From the NCBI GenBank assembly GCA_040954595.2, contig CM082578.2, forward strand, positions 4,402,001 to 4,466,000: a stretch of 64,000 nt of DNA, given 5' to 3'. A program made the translations under genes and the position numbers. The notes below the pieces were generated by a model. The model did not search any database. It saw only the letters and a program-made list of their open reading frames with translations, and was not told the origin of the DNA. Position 1 is the stretch's first letter. The number at the start of each line of letters is the position of its first letter. The DNA comes from Balanoglossus misakiensis. Its lineage: Eukaryota; Hemichordata. Below are positions 27,313 to 37,208 of the stretch, one piece after another.

Positions 27313-28869
27313 TGTTAACTGCCCCACTAAGACTCTGCATGCAGGGAAATCTAGGTCAATGAGACCTTATCCAAGCAGATGACAAACTCTTCTGTATAGA
27401 GTTGCCCTTTCCCCCAACATCAATCAAGCGGGCCAACCATCCGACAGACACGTGTTAAGCACGTCGAAAGTACGAATGGAGATGGTACCATGCGTGATTT
27501 TCTCCCAAACGATTTTCTATTTTCCCCTTTCTTGATTTCACGGGTAGACATTACAATGTGATTGATTATGCGAGGAGGAAGTCGTCTTTCTTTTGCTTAA
27601 ATTAGGAGACTTCTATAATATATTGATTAACTAATTTATTAGCCGATTAAGTTAAGTGTGTATCTGTTCGGGCAGACAAAACAAAAGGCAGCACTATTCA
27701 GACATAACAAAAGGGCTGACAATAATAGCTAAAACTCTAAACTTCTTCTACCTTTATCGATATGAGTACCAAAATCTGTGCTAACCTTAAACTCATCGGA
27801 ATTGGTCAATGTTTCCCAGTAGACTCCATGCAGTAATGCTTTCTGGACAATGGCATTATTCGCGTCTGGATTTATTTTGTATATGAAAGCTGGTTTTCCC
27901 TTTAGTGTACATTTGAACCGATTGCTCACCAACATCACGGAAACTGATTCGCAGTTGCCAATGTAACACTGCAGCGTGCAACAGTTATGTTTCATTCTAG
28001 CCAACTGCAAGAAGCTGACTGTCTTTGTCACACAATTTTCTTGGTGTGTGGTATCAGACAGACAGTTCTGTTTGATAAGTTGACTTATACTTTGGACAGT
28101 GTGATAGATCCAACGACATGTTAGACAATACAATTTACATTTAGTTTATCATGTTGTCCTTTCACAGTCACCCGAAGAACACAGATCAGAGCAAAAACTA
28201 TTCATTTGACTTTTGGACGGACATATACAGATGATGCATAACGATGCTGTTTTGACCCCCCCCCCCTCTCTCCCGCGTGTATGTTACAAGAGCCAAGCTC
28301 GAAGACTTTCTCCACCTTGCAATAAGTGCGCCAACTACCGGCCAATACGTTTCTGAAAGAAGACGAGGGCTAATAAATCTGATTTCGCGCGTTTCGACAA
28401 TAAAGTCTCGAAATCATTGTCTATGTCACGCAGACAAGCAGTGTCTAGTGCGTGCTCATAGTTTTCGCTCCTTTTCTATGGTCTGGCTCTAGTCTCATCA
28501 TGATCACGTTATGGTCTACGTCATAAATGTTGTGTTATAAGTATGTAGCAATGAGCGAGTGAGGGTTCCTGCAAGACAGTGTAGACCTTGATGGTGGCGC
28601 TGTGCACACGAACGGCCGGTTTTCTGACCTGAATTTGCCGTGTCACAGACTGCTGTGACATAAGGTCTGAAATTTCTGCTTGTTTCAACACCTGTGCGTA
28701 CATGGACTGCATATGTTTAAGCTCTTCAGAAAAATAAAACAATGAAGGAATTGTAAAACAGAAGTTTGCGCTTACCTGTACACTTAACTTTAATTTGTAC
28801 AAATTAAAGTGCACAAAACGTGCACATTTTGAAGCAGGAAGTGTTCAAGGGAATTTGTACGTGAAGGAC
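27313..28869. other. Stretch without recognised gene
   Basis: Two minus-strand open frames (27,729-28,133 and 28,521-28,814) are longer than most in the area. The first includes ESVSVMLVSNRFKCTLKGKP and has cysteines, but I recognise neither and see no clear exon structure joining them. Confidence 0.3.
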
Positions 28870-30305
28870 ATCACAATGATCTACTGTCCACATCAAAAAG
28901 ACCCTCTGAGAAATGATAGAACTTAAAGCAAAATACCATACCAATTGCTTAGCAGTACTGTATAACGGTTCAAGGAAGTTGAAGATTGAGAGACCCAGTG
29001 AATCAGATATAGACTATACTGGTACAAGAATATCAGAATCAATTGCTTTCGCTAAGCTTGTCCTCTATATTGATACGATTGTGTTAGATGAAGAAACAGC
29101 ACCAGTATTCAAGTTGGCTGATCTAGCCAAATTATATCAGTCCAGGATAGAAAAACTGGGCATTAAAGTAAGAAACCAGGGTACACTCCAGATATGATAG
29201 CACAAAACGAGGGCAAACACGTTCTACTAGCATTCAAAGATGACATAAGTTGTGCTCTGAGTAAAGTCTGTGACATTGACAGTGACAGTGATGCAGTCCA
29301 TCTTGCACGTGCTGCGCAAATTGTGCGTCGTGGGATGTTTAGTGAGACCAAGCCGTTCAGTGGTTTCCCTAAAGGATGCCAGGAAGAATCTGTGTCACGT
29401 GACCCATCTTGCTTGCACCGGTTAACATGGTCCTACAGGGTCCTGGTATCAAAGATCAAATGGCAGAAACGTCACCGGCTGCACTTTCAATCGCTCAATT
29501 GTTGAAATTTAACAGTATCAAATAACAGAGTTCAACAGAAATGCCATCAAGTATAATGCGGCATAGCATTGCACAGAAAACACCTGTTCCCCAATATATA
29601 GGATTGATGCTGCATGCAAACACACGCAAGAGGAGACTGGTTGACTGACTGTCACACCTGGGCTTGAGCATTTCCTATGACCGTGTTCTTCGCCTTTCAG
29701 CTCAGATCGGAAAAACGTGTAGTATGTCCTCCGAAGATGAAAGGAAAAGCCTTCACAACTGCGGCTGTGGATAATAATATCATAATCCCACTTCAAAGAC
29801 AGCTAAGGAATCCTAATTCCATGGTACTGTCATCTCCCTAATTCAGCATCCTTCTTTCCCTGGGGAAGGAATTGACCGAAAAGCATTTCCGTGATTGGTG
29901 GATCGCAAAAGGCAAGCTCAAAGACCACCGGCCACTTGCCACACTACTATACTGATGTTCCTCCTGTCAAGAAATCATCAATCCCTGATGCTACTGTGGA
30001 AACCCTATGCAGAGAAGGCTTCAGAGAGCGTACAGAAAATAAATACTTGTGGTTAAAACATGCAAAGCTAGTTGTGGAAGACAGATGTCGGTCACAAGAA
30101 GATATTGCATGCGCTGCATTCCATGCTCGTCGACAACAATGTGAACATAAAGCAATCTGACCTACAGCCCTGCTTCCTCTTTTCCAAGAAAATGCCCCTA
30201 CAGTGGCTATGATTAAACACTCGTTTGATGTTATAAAAGACGCCGTCCACCATATAAACCCAGGACAATCTCCAGTTATCACATTTGACCAGCCTTTGTT
30301 TCCCC
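28870..30305 (+). pseudogene. Decayed copy of a large uncharacterised invertebrate ORF family
   Basis: Three reading frames carry consecutive pieces of one protein: 28,913-29,197 (ELKAKYHTNCLAVLYN, then FKLADLAKLYQSRIEKLG), 29,194-29,400 (HLARAAQIVRR, KGCQEESV), about 29,500-29,750 (RHSIAQKTPVP, IGLMLHANTRKR, LGLSISYDRVLR), 29,891-30,160 (GHLPHYYTDVPPV) and about 30,165-30,305 (FDVIKDAVHHINPGQSPVIT). I recall this order of motifs from long predicted proteins that are repeated in cnidarian and deuterostome genomes, probably mobile-element-associated. That is memory, not a search result. At least four frameshifts or stops break the frame, so it is a pseudogene. The right end stops abruptly at a CACC-rich repeat. 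Confidence 0.65.
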
Positions 30306-30334
30306 TGGCTACCCTTAACACATTTCCCAGTGCT

Positions 30335-30510
30335 CGGGTGCACCTAAAATACACCAGAAACACACCAGTTGCACTTAGACCCACCCGTAACCTGAACACA
30401 CCACTGTAAGATGGGGTGGGTTTTGGGTGGATGGTCTAACCCACCCGAAATCCACCCCGACAACATCAACCGAATAGGTGTCTTACCCGAAATACACCTC
30501 CTGAAATCAG
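30335..30510. repeat. CACC/GGTG-rich repeat with a 17-bp hairpin
   Basis: Multiple variants of acccgaaatacacc and cacctaaaatacacc occur. 30,414-30,430 and 30,441-30,457 are inverted copies (15 of 17 pairs) around a 10-nt loop. This block interrupts the upstream pseudogene and may be a separate insertion. Confidence 0.45.
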
Positions 30511-30639
30511 CACTGGTCGTGAAGGCACCAAGGACACACTCGCTTTAGACTGACACCAACGAACCATGCGCCAACGATTTACCAGGTGTCAGGGTTGTGT
30601 CTGAGCCACAGCCCACACCCAATGGGGGAACTTCCTGAA

Positions 30640-31056
30640 CATTTACGAGAGCTGTTCACACGGTCTTGTACTAACCTGACAGGGGACAAGCACATAAATT
30701 AAAAGATCTGTTGCTGGGATTTGCGGATGTATTGGCAGCTGTCGAATTCGACTTGGGGAATTTTACCGCCAACACTCACGCTAATACACACAGCGGACGC
30801 AGACCGTGTAAAGCAACGAATGAGTCTTACCCTATAGCAATTTGCTGACGAAGAGGAAGCACACCTCAAGACAATGCTCAAAGCCGGAGTTACACAACCA
30901 TCCGTGTCGGAGTGGGCATCCGCACCTGTCCTAGTGAGGAAGCGGGATAACAGCGGGAGATGGTGTGTCGACTATCGGGCACTCAACAATATCACAACTA
31001 CATGCAAAGGTGTCTTTCCGCTGCCCCTAATCGAGGACTGCATGGGAGCCAGGTGA
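30640..31056 (+). pseudogene. Ty3/gypsy reverse transcriptase relic
   Basis: The reading frame 30,874-31,056 contains APVLVRKRDNSGRWCVDYRA followed by a FPLPLIED motif, the N-terminal fingers of a Ty3/gypsy reverse transcriptase. Upstream, in other frames, LKDLLLGFADV and EFDLGNFTA match the linker that precedes RT in these elements. The catalytic YVDD region is missing and several frameshifts are present. It is a short dead fragment, unrelated to the gypsy element at the right end as far as I can tell. Confidence 0.75.
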
Positions 31057-31983
31057 CAATGAATGGCTATGACTTAGCGACCAGCTTGGGACTAGAAGAG
31101 ACCGAAGTGAGCAATTATATGGACGGCGTGGAATGTGCTCACCTAGAAATGTACATAACCCCCGTTCCAGACTCAAACACTGCAAGACTGTACTTTAAAT
31201 TACATGTAAAGAGATCAACAATTCATGGTGACCGAGAATGCGAGTAGTGGGGCCCCCTATCTTTTTGCTGGTTGCTATGGGCCGTTTTGGGTCATTAAAT
31301 TCCGGTTTGGACGAAATCGTTCTTTTAAGAGTCTTACCAGAGTTGAAAATCTGCACTGTTGGGAGCGCGCGCCCCTGACGATATTGATGTGCAAATTAGA
31401 TAGATCAAAATTCAAAACAGTTAGGAATTTTAGTCCTTGACCTCAAAACCGAACTTGATACCTTCCAGGCATCATTAGCATGAAACATGCAGGCTAAATG
31501 TTTCATGATAGTGCCAAATGGAAATTATTTTCATGGTAGCGCGAATATTTAATTTCCGCCTGGCAACTACATGTACATGAACCCTCATTTGATTGCTATG
31601 ACACCTGGGCCAATCGAAGAAAAAGAAAACGACCTTGTTTTCAAAATATGACGTCGGTTTCCTGATGATGGACCGTCGTTTGAGTGTTTTGACATGTCAA
31701 GTCTCCCAAATGTGGTGTGAGACATTCGTTTGGTCTGGTTGTCGGTTGATGTGAAGAGACGGGAACAAGTGTGTGTATAGATTTCAACGCCAATGGTGTT
31801 TTTTAATTAGGACCAGCCATGGACATACAGGACAAAGCCTGCAGTACAGACTGGAACAGCGTCCTAGCTACTACCTATACATGGAACTCTACCACTGTTC
31901 TCACTCTCCTACGCTGAAATAAGTGCCTTTTATAAATTTTCTGAATATTATTACAGTGATGCTTTGGTGCTGACAGAGGAGCA
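31057..31983. other. Stretch without recognised gene
   Basis: Short open frames only. An ATG at 31,819 in good context opens 33 codons, but I cannot connect it to the downstream LINE. Confidence 0.35.
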
Positions 31984-31996
31984 ACCAAAGGGTTAA

Positions 31997-32445
31997 TCTG
32001 GTTCCCTGCCCCAATCCCACCGCTGGCTGCGCTACGCTAAAGGGAAAGGGTCACGCACGGCCTATTGTAAACACGGCTCTCATTGGTCAATACATACGAA
32101 CACTTAGTTGTTAAGTTGATAAGTTGTTGTAAGATACTCATTTCCCGTTCTCTCCTTCACCTCCATGAATGTTTATCATTCGATTTCCAACTTTACAACA
32201 AACGAAACAAAATAAACTGCCTGGATGAATCTAGTCTCGGTTACCATCTTCATCGGAAGAAGCAAAGGCGTCTGGGTAACCGAGACTAGGATGAATCTTG
32301 ACTGGCGTACGGACATTGGAGGCATCCATCTTGTTTATGATCACGTGGTCTTCCCAGGTTTCTGGGCATGAAATCGGGCCGTACCTGACCCCTTTCCCTT
32401 TAGCGCAGCGCAAGCAGCGGTGGGATTGGGGCAGGGAACCAGACT
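31997..32445. mobile_element. Foldback/MITE element, 449 bp, 13-bp target duplication
   Basis: The left arm starts TCTGGTTCCCTGCCCCAATC. The right arm is its inverted copy, and pairing continues for about 60 bp through GCTAAAGGGAAAGGG. The element is flanked on both sides by ACCAAAGGGTTAA (31,984-31,996 and 32,446-32,458). A second, inner inverted repeat (AGTCTCGGTTACC near 32,233 and GGTAACCGAGACT near 32,273) sits at its centre. It does not encode a protein. Confidence 0.75.
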
Positions 32446-32467
32446 ACCAAAGGGTTAAAATTCACGA

Positions 32468-32860
32468 GTGTTTGCTGGTAAAATCTCTTATTATCATAGC
32501 ACATCCTCCAAAAATGATTCATTCACTCTGGTGACAAGGAAGAAATCCCATCGCAAAGCAATTATTGGAACTTCTGCTGTGTCCAATTGTCCTATCATGG
32601 GAGTTGATCATCAGAATGTGGCTAACATCTTTATCAGTCGTTTGTCCCCCGATACAACTGCGAGTCAGATCACTACATATGTGAAATCCTCATTTAACAT
32701 AGACATTGACTGTAAAGCTTTGAAGACAAAGTTCAATTCATACGCCTCCTTTCACATAATTGCCAAAGGTGCTACATACAAAGATCTTATTTGCCCTGAA
32801 AGATGGCCTCGTGGTGTGCTGGTAAGAAAATACTTCAGATCCTCAGGTCGCCCTAACTAA
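32468..32860 (+). CDS. LINE ORF1, C-terminal part
   Basis: The frame carries an RRM-like segment (VANIFISRLSPDTTASQITT) and ends with WPRGVLVRKYF, the usual C-terminal end of ORF1 proteins in CR1/L2-type LINEs. ORF1 proteins bind element RNA as chaperones. No in-frame ATG exists at the start and the N-terminal region is lacking, so this is a partial ORF. It ends 11 bases before the ORF2 start codon. Confidence 0.6.
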   Translation: MFAGKISYYHSTSSKNDSFTLVTRKKSHRKAIIGTSAVSNCPIMGVDHQNVANIFISRLSPDTTASQITTYVKSSFNIDIDCKALKTKFNSYASFHIIAKGATYKDLICPERWPRGVLVRKYFRSSGRPN

Positions 32861-32871
32861 ATACTTTTAGT

Positions 32872-35670
32872 ATGGTAAGAGTGGTCAGCTACAACTGTCG
32901 CTCAGTTAAGTCTTCTGTTGATGAAGTGAGAAAACTATGTGACTCCGTGGATATCTGCTTACTTCAGGAACACTGGTTATACAAAGATGAACTGTCATTA
33001 CTCTCTGGAATACATAATGACTTTCAGGCCTTTGGTGTGTCAGCGATTGACAGTGAAAAGGGCATAAGCTCGGGTCGGCCATATGGTGGAACGGCTATCC
33101 TATGGCGCAAATCGTTTTCAGACTCAGTCAAAGTTACAACTTACAATGATCCTAGGATTATTGGAATTGAACTTTCTACTAATATCGGAATGTGTCTTCC
33201 AATTTGTGTTTATCTACCCACCGACTGCAGTGAAAATTATGATGATTTCTGTGATTACATGTACCTGGGAACCATCGATTCCATCATTCAAGATGCAGAT
33301 ACGCCATACATATTTGTGGTTGGTGATATCAATGCAGATCCCAGAAAACGTTTTGGTCAAGAACTGAATGCTTTTTGCCACCAGAACAATTACGTCATTG
33401 CAGATGTTTCTCGCCTTGGTCTGGACTTGAATAATTTTACATACATTAGTGATGTGCATGGATCCACATCGTGGCTTGATCACTGTGTGTGCACCAAAGC
33501 AGCTTATAAAACAATCAACACCATGTCTATCATTAACGATTACTTCTCATCTGATCACTTGCCCTTGACTTTCACGTGCAATATGCATCCTATAAAAAGC
33601 AACAACCAGTACGGTAGACCAAACCCGACCTGGGCTGGGATCAACTGGGCCTCTGTCAACAACGAGGACATTAATAAATATTTGACCAGTTCCGAACGGT
33701 ACCTGCAAAATATTAACGTTCCTGTCGAGGCATTATCCTGTAACAATTGTAACTGTAAAAATGACAGTCATCATCGAGCAATTGATTCTTACTACAACTC
33801 AATTTGTGAGGCACTTATTAAAGCCAGCAGTGATTCTTTTGCCGGTAAAAAATCCGTAAGATATCATCCAATACCCGGTTGGAACGATACAGTTAGGGAG
33901 ACACATAAAATGGCTCGTCATGCATATTTAACCTGGAAATCGGAATCCAAGCCACGCTTTGGACCAGTCTATGAACATATGCGTCAAAGCAGAGCAAAAT
34001 TTAAATATGCTCTTAGACAATGCCGAAAAGAAGAGGATCGCAAGCGAGCAGATGGCATGGCCCAAGCTCTTCTTGAAAAAGACCACCGACGGTTTTGGAC
34101 CGCAGTTGCTGATCTCAATAACAAAAGAGCCCCGTTACCTGCCACTGTCAATAACATCACAGGTGATCAACATATCGCAAACATGTGGGGCAGTCACTTC
34201 GAGCAGCTTTTCAATTCTGTCAACAACACGAAACATCAAGCTGGTGTAATGCATACCATTGAATCTGTGACCTCGTCTGATAATCTGAATATTCATGTAG
34301 ATGAAATAGACAAAATTTTTGCTGAACTTCAGATCGGAAAGTCTCCTGGCGCAGATGGACTGAGTGCTGAACACTTGAAATATGCAACTAGGAAATTACG
34401 TATACATTTCGCTTGTTGTTTTACTTCTATTCTTATCCACGGTACCATACCAGATAAGCTTGCGAAGGTCATTCTTGTTCCTGTTGTTAAAGACAAGACT
34501 GCAGATCTCTCCAGTAAGAACAATTATCGCCCTATTGCTTTAACGTGTGTGACTTCGAAGGTTTTAGAATATATTATTCTTAACAGGTGCGAACATAATT
34601 TACATACGACTGACAATCAGTTTGGCTTTAAAAGCTCCCACAGTACGGACATGTGCATATTTTTACTGAAAGAAACCATTAGATACTATAAACAGAACCA
34701 CAGTTCTGTTTTTGTTTGCTTTTTAGACGCCGAAAAGGCATTTGACAGAGTCAATCATTGGACTCTTCTTAAGAAATTGATTGACAGATCTGTTCCTACT
34801 TATATAGTTCGTTTGCTGAGAAATTGGTTTTCCTGTCAAAGTTATTGTATTCGCTGGTCGAATGCTCTCTCTGATTCGTTTAAAGTGGGAAATGGTGTAC
34901 GTCAAGGTGGAATTCTTTCGCCTTTTCTTTTTAATGTTTATGTTGATAAGCTGAATGTAAGGCTGTCAAATGCCGGTGTAGGTTGTGAGATAGCAGGACT
35001 TATGTTGAACAACCTGTCCTACGCGGACGATATGTGTCTAATTGCACCGTCAGTTAAAGGTTTACGAAAGCTGATTCAGATCTGTCAACTCTACGCTGAA
35101 GATCATGATATCAAGTATAACACGCGAAAATCGAAATGCATGCACTTTGAATCGTCGATTAAGCTTTCAAGTACTCGATCAGTTAATCTCTGTGAGACTA
35201 CTCTTGAATTTGTTTGTAAATTTACCTATCTTGGGCATATTTTCTCTCATGATTTATCTGATAATGAGGACATTCTAAAACAACGTAGAGCATTGTGTGG
35301 AAGGGCTAATTTTCTCCTTAGAAAGTTCAATTCGTGTTCTGTCGACGTGAAATTGCGTCTTTTTAATGCTTTTTGTAACAATATTTATGGTTCTCATTTA
35401 TGGTGCGATTTTAATTTGTACAACATCCGGAATATCATCGTATGTCATAACAACACACTTCGAAGACTACTTGGTCACCCAGGACACGAAAGTGCCTCTA
35501 AAATATTTGTTTCAAACGCCGTAAACTGCTTCTCCGTTATGAGAAGAAAAGTCGCTTTTAATTTTTCTGTTCGTCTCTGTACTAGTCCCAATGTTTTGAT
35601 CAATCGTCTTGTGTCATGTGATATGCGTTTTTATGGTCTACATGCCCACTGGATGGACATTTTACATTGA
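32872..35670 (+). CDS. LINE ORF2: APE-type endonuclease plus reverse transcriptase (932 aa, intact)
   Basis: ORF2 nicks target DNA and copies element RNA by target-primed reverse transcription. Residues 1-240 form an apurinic-type endonuclease: SYNCRSV near the N-terminus, LLQEHW (catalytic Glu), VVGDINADP, and SSDHLPLTF (Asp-His). After a basic linker, RT begins at about residue 480 with SPGADGLSAEHL, then NYRPIALTC, FLDAEKAFDRVNH, NGVRQGGILSPFLFNVYVD and the catalytic SYADDM box. A C-terminal domain continues to residue 932. The full-length frame has no stop or frameshift, unlike every other retroelement in the window, so this copy is young or recently active. The endonuclease and RT signatures are clear; the clade is less sure. 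Confidence 0.9.
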   Translation: MVRVVSYNCRSVKSSVDEVRKLCDSVDICLLQEHWLYKDELSLLSGIHNDFQAFGVSAIDSEKGISSGRPYGGTAILWRKSFSDSVKVTTYNDPRIIGIELSTNIGMCLPICVYLPTDCSENYDDFCDYMYLGTIDSIIQDADTPYIFVVGDINADPRKRFGQELNAFCHQNNYVIADVSRLGLDLNNFTYISDVHGSTSWLDHCVCTKAAYKTINTMSIINDYFSSDHLPLTFTCNMHPIKSNNQYGRPNPTWAGINWASVNNEDINKYLTSSERYLQNINVPVEALSCNNCNCKNDSHHRAIDSYYNSICEALIKASSDSFAGKKSVRYHPIPGWNDTVRETHKMARHAYLTWKSESKPRFGPVYEHMRQSRAKFKYALRQCRKEEDRKRADGMAQALLEKDHRRFWTAVADLNNKRAPLPATVNNITGDQHIANMWGSHFEQLFNSVNNTKHQAGVMHTIESVTSSDNLNIHVDEIDKIFAELQIGKSPGADGLSAEHLKYATRKLRIHFACCFTSILIHGTIPDKLAKVILVPVVKDKTADLSSKNNYRPIALTCVTSKVLEYIILNRCEHNLHTTDNQFGFKSSHSTDMCIFLLKETIRYYKQNHSSVFVCFLDAEKAFDRVNHWTLLKKLIDRSVPTYIVRLLRNWFSCQSYCIRWSNALSDSFKVGNGVRQGGILSPFLFNVYVDKLNVRLSNAGVGCEIAGLMLNNLSYADDMCLIAPSVKGLRKLIQICQLYAEDHDIKYNTRKSKCMHFESSIKLSSTRSVNLCETTLEFVCKFTYLGHIFSHDLSDNEDILKQRRALCGRANFLLRKFNSCSVDVKLRLFNAFCNNIYGSHLWCDFNLYNIRNIIVCHNNTLRRLLGHPGHESASKIFVSNAVNCFSVMRRKVAFNFSVRLCTSPNVLINRLVSCDMRFYGLHAHWMDILH

Positions 35671-35896
35671 TTCTTAAGAGTGTTTTTTTAACTTATTTTA
35701 TTTATTAGTTTTCTAGTGTTTTTTTTTTGCCAGTTTTTTTCTTATAACTAATATCTATGGACGGTTGTGTCTGAAATAAAGATTAATAATAATAAAATAA
35801 TAATAATTAATTATTCATCAAGTGCGATGACGTTTCAGATCGCGCTTCTTTTATTAGCGCATGCGCTGACACACCCCTATTTCGACTGTCTTTCTA

Positions 35897-35948
35897 GTCA
35901 TGGTTACCCAGACTCCTCTGCTTCTTCCGTTGGGTAACCGAGACTACT
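35897..35948. repeat. Short copy related to the core of the 31,997-32,445 foldback
   Basis: GGTTACCCAGACTCCTCTGC, then TTCTTCC, then GGGTAACCGAGACTA closely resembles the reverse complement of 32,233-32,288. It lacks the outer arms, so it is either a short member of the family or a fragment. Confidence 0.55.
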
Positions 35949-36047
35949 GCCTTCCCGGAAGACATTACCCTGCGAACTTCTATAAATGTACAGAGGTGAC
36001 AGCTACAGAAGGCACTGAACAAAGACCAAGCAAAGGTGTTAAATCGG

Positions 36048-36097
36048 ATAGCCAGATGTAGATCTCCAGCATAAACTGTAGATCTACATCTGGCTAT
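36048..36097. repeat. 18-bp perfect hairpin, 14-nt loop
   Basis: ATAGCCAGATGTAGATCT at 36,048-36,065 is exactly complementary to 36,080-36,097. The loop is CCAGCATAAACTGT. Confidence 0.75.
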
Positions 36098-36672
36098 GAA
36101 CGGAAGAGGGTTGTCCTTTTATTCTCATACATAGTAACCGTTTGCGTCGCACATAAATGTAATCATGTTTCGATTCGATATATTTCCCCAAAGAACCGAA
36201 TAACGGTGCAAAAGGTATGGTACACGATGTAAATGGCCTAAAGGATTCATGTCGTGACCTCTAGCGAAGTGCATACATCGCGTATGTCTGGGTCAGGCAG
36301 ACTTGTATATGCAGATTAGATGACTTGTGGAAAGGTGAAGGACATCTACCGGTAAGTATGTGCATATATCGATTCTGATAATAATAAGTCTTGGTTGTTT
36401 ACCACAATATGCCCTTCATGTCTTTATAGAACCAGTTGCACGCATTCTATTCAAGGCTTGTACTAGCCGTGGTACGCAGCTGTACCGTTGGGGTGGGCTG
36501 ATTATACCGTGCCCACGGACAGCTGCCCATTCTATAGTGCAGTTGCAACGACACGACTGGTGTGGGAACATTTGAACGGCAACAGAAAACAAAGTGAGCG
36601 TAATTCAATAAAACGACCTATACAAGCCCGAACTCTGATTATTTCTGGTCCCAAAACCCCTTTCGTGAAACA

Positions 36673-36859
36673 AAATCACTGGTCTGTTTACGTGTTTCAG
36701 CCGATTTTCCAAGGAGTACTGACTGCCATTAATATGCTAATGAGACCTTGCACAACAGTAGTGAGTGAGGGTCAAAGTCCGCTGCCGGGATGTTAACCTA
36801 GGTATAGTACATGTACTCCTCGGAAAATCGGCTGAAATACGTAAACAGACCAGTGATTT
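36673..36859. mobile_element. Small foldback element, 47-bp inverted arms
   Basis: Arms 36,673-36,719 and 36,813-36,859 are reverse complements with about two mismatches, separated by 93 bp of single-copy sequence. It is probably a non-autonomous transposon. No target duplication seen. Confidence 0.65.
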
Positions 36860-37208
36860 TTACAGGACACCCACGTATTGTGATCAAGCAGTGAGCTGGG
36901 GACAGTAGCATTTACACACAGGGTTGTTTGCATGTTAAATTGACGGAAACGCGGGCTACGGACACTTGTATACTACCCACGCCGGAAGCACTGAAACCAA
37001 ACCCAATACATCGAGGCACACCACGACCTGAATTTGTACAAAAACTACTGTAGCTCTCATCTAATCACCGCAGTGAGTACAATCAGAGGCAGTTATTTAA
37101 CAACATACTTCTTAGAAACGCAGTGTTCATCTGACAGAAATATCCACGTATCTTATTGAAAGGTGCAATTCAATTCACAGGTGAATTGATGCTTCCCTAG
37201 TGATCAGA

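Larger units (their letters stand above)
32459..35815 (+). mobile_element. LINE (CR1/L2-like non-LTR retrotransposon), probably 5'-truncated
   Basis: This contains the end of an ORF1, a complete ORF2, a 3' untranslated region with an AATAAA signal near 35,775, and a TAA/ATA-rich tail (35,787-35,815), as in CR1- and L2-type LINEs. The 5' boundary is unresolved: the ORF1 frame meets a stop right at the upstream foldback element. CR1/L2-like is my best guess from the endonuclease-RT layout and the simple-sequence tail. Confidence 0.8.
35816..37208. other. Intergenic stretch with hairpins
   Basis: No coding exon recognised between the LINE and the methyltransferase-like gene. It holds a relative of the upstream foldback core (35,897-35,948), an 18-bp perfect hairpin (36,048-36,097) and a 47-bp inverted repeat (36,673-36,859). 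The promoter and any 5' non-coding exon of the methyltransferase-like gene should lie here; CACAG at 37,178-37,182 could be an acceptor just upstream of its ATG. Confidence 0.4.

Noticed and set aside
27729-28133. 134-codon minus-strand frame with several cysteines
   Set aside because: I recognise no family and could not define exon borders; a homology search would decide.
29947-30399. 150-codon minus-strand frame
   Set aside because: Antisense shadow of the GHLPHYYTDVPPV-type pseudogene, whose plus-strand frames carry the conserved motifs.
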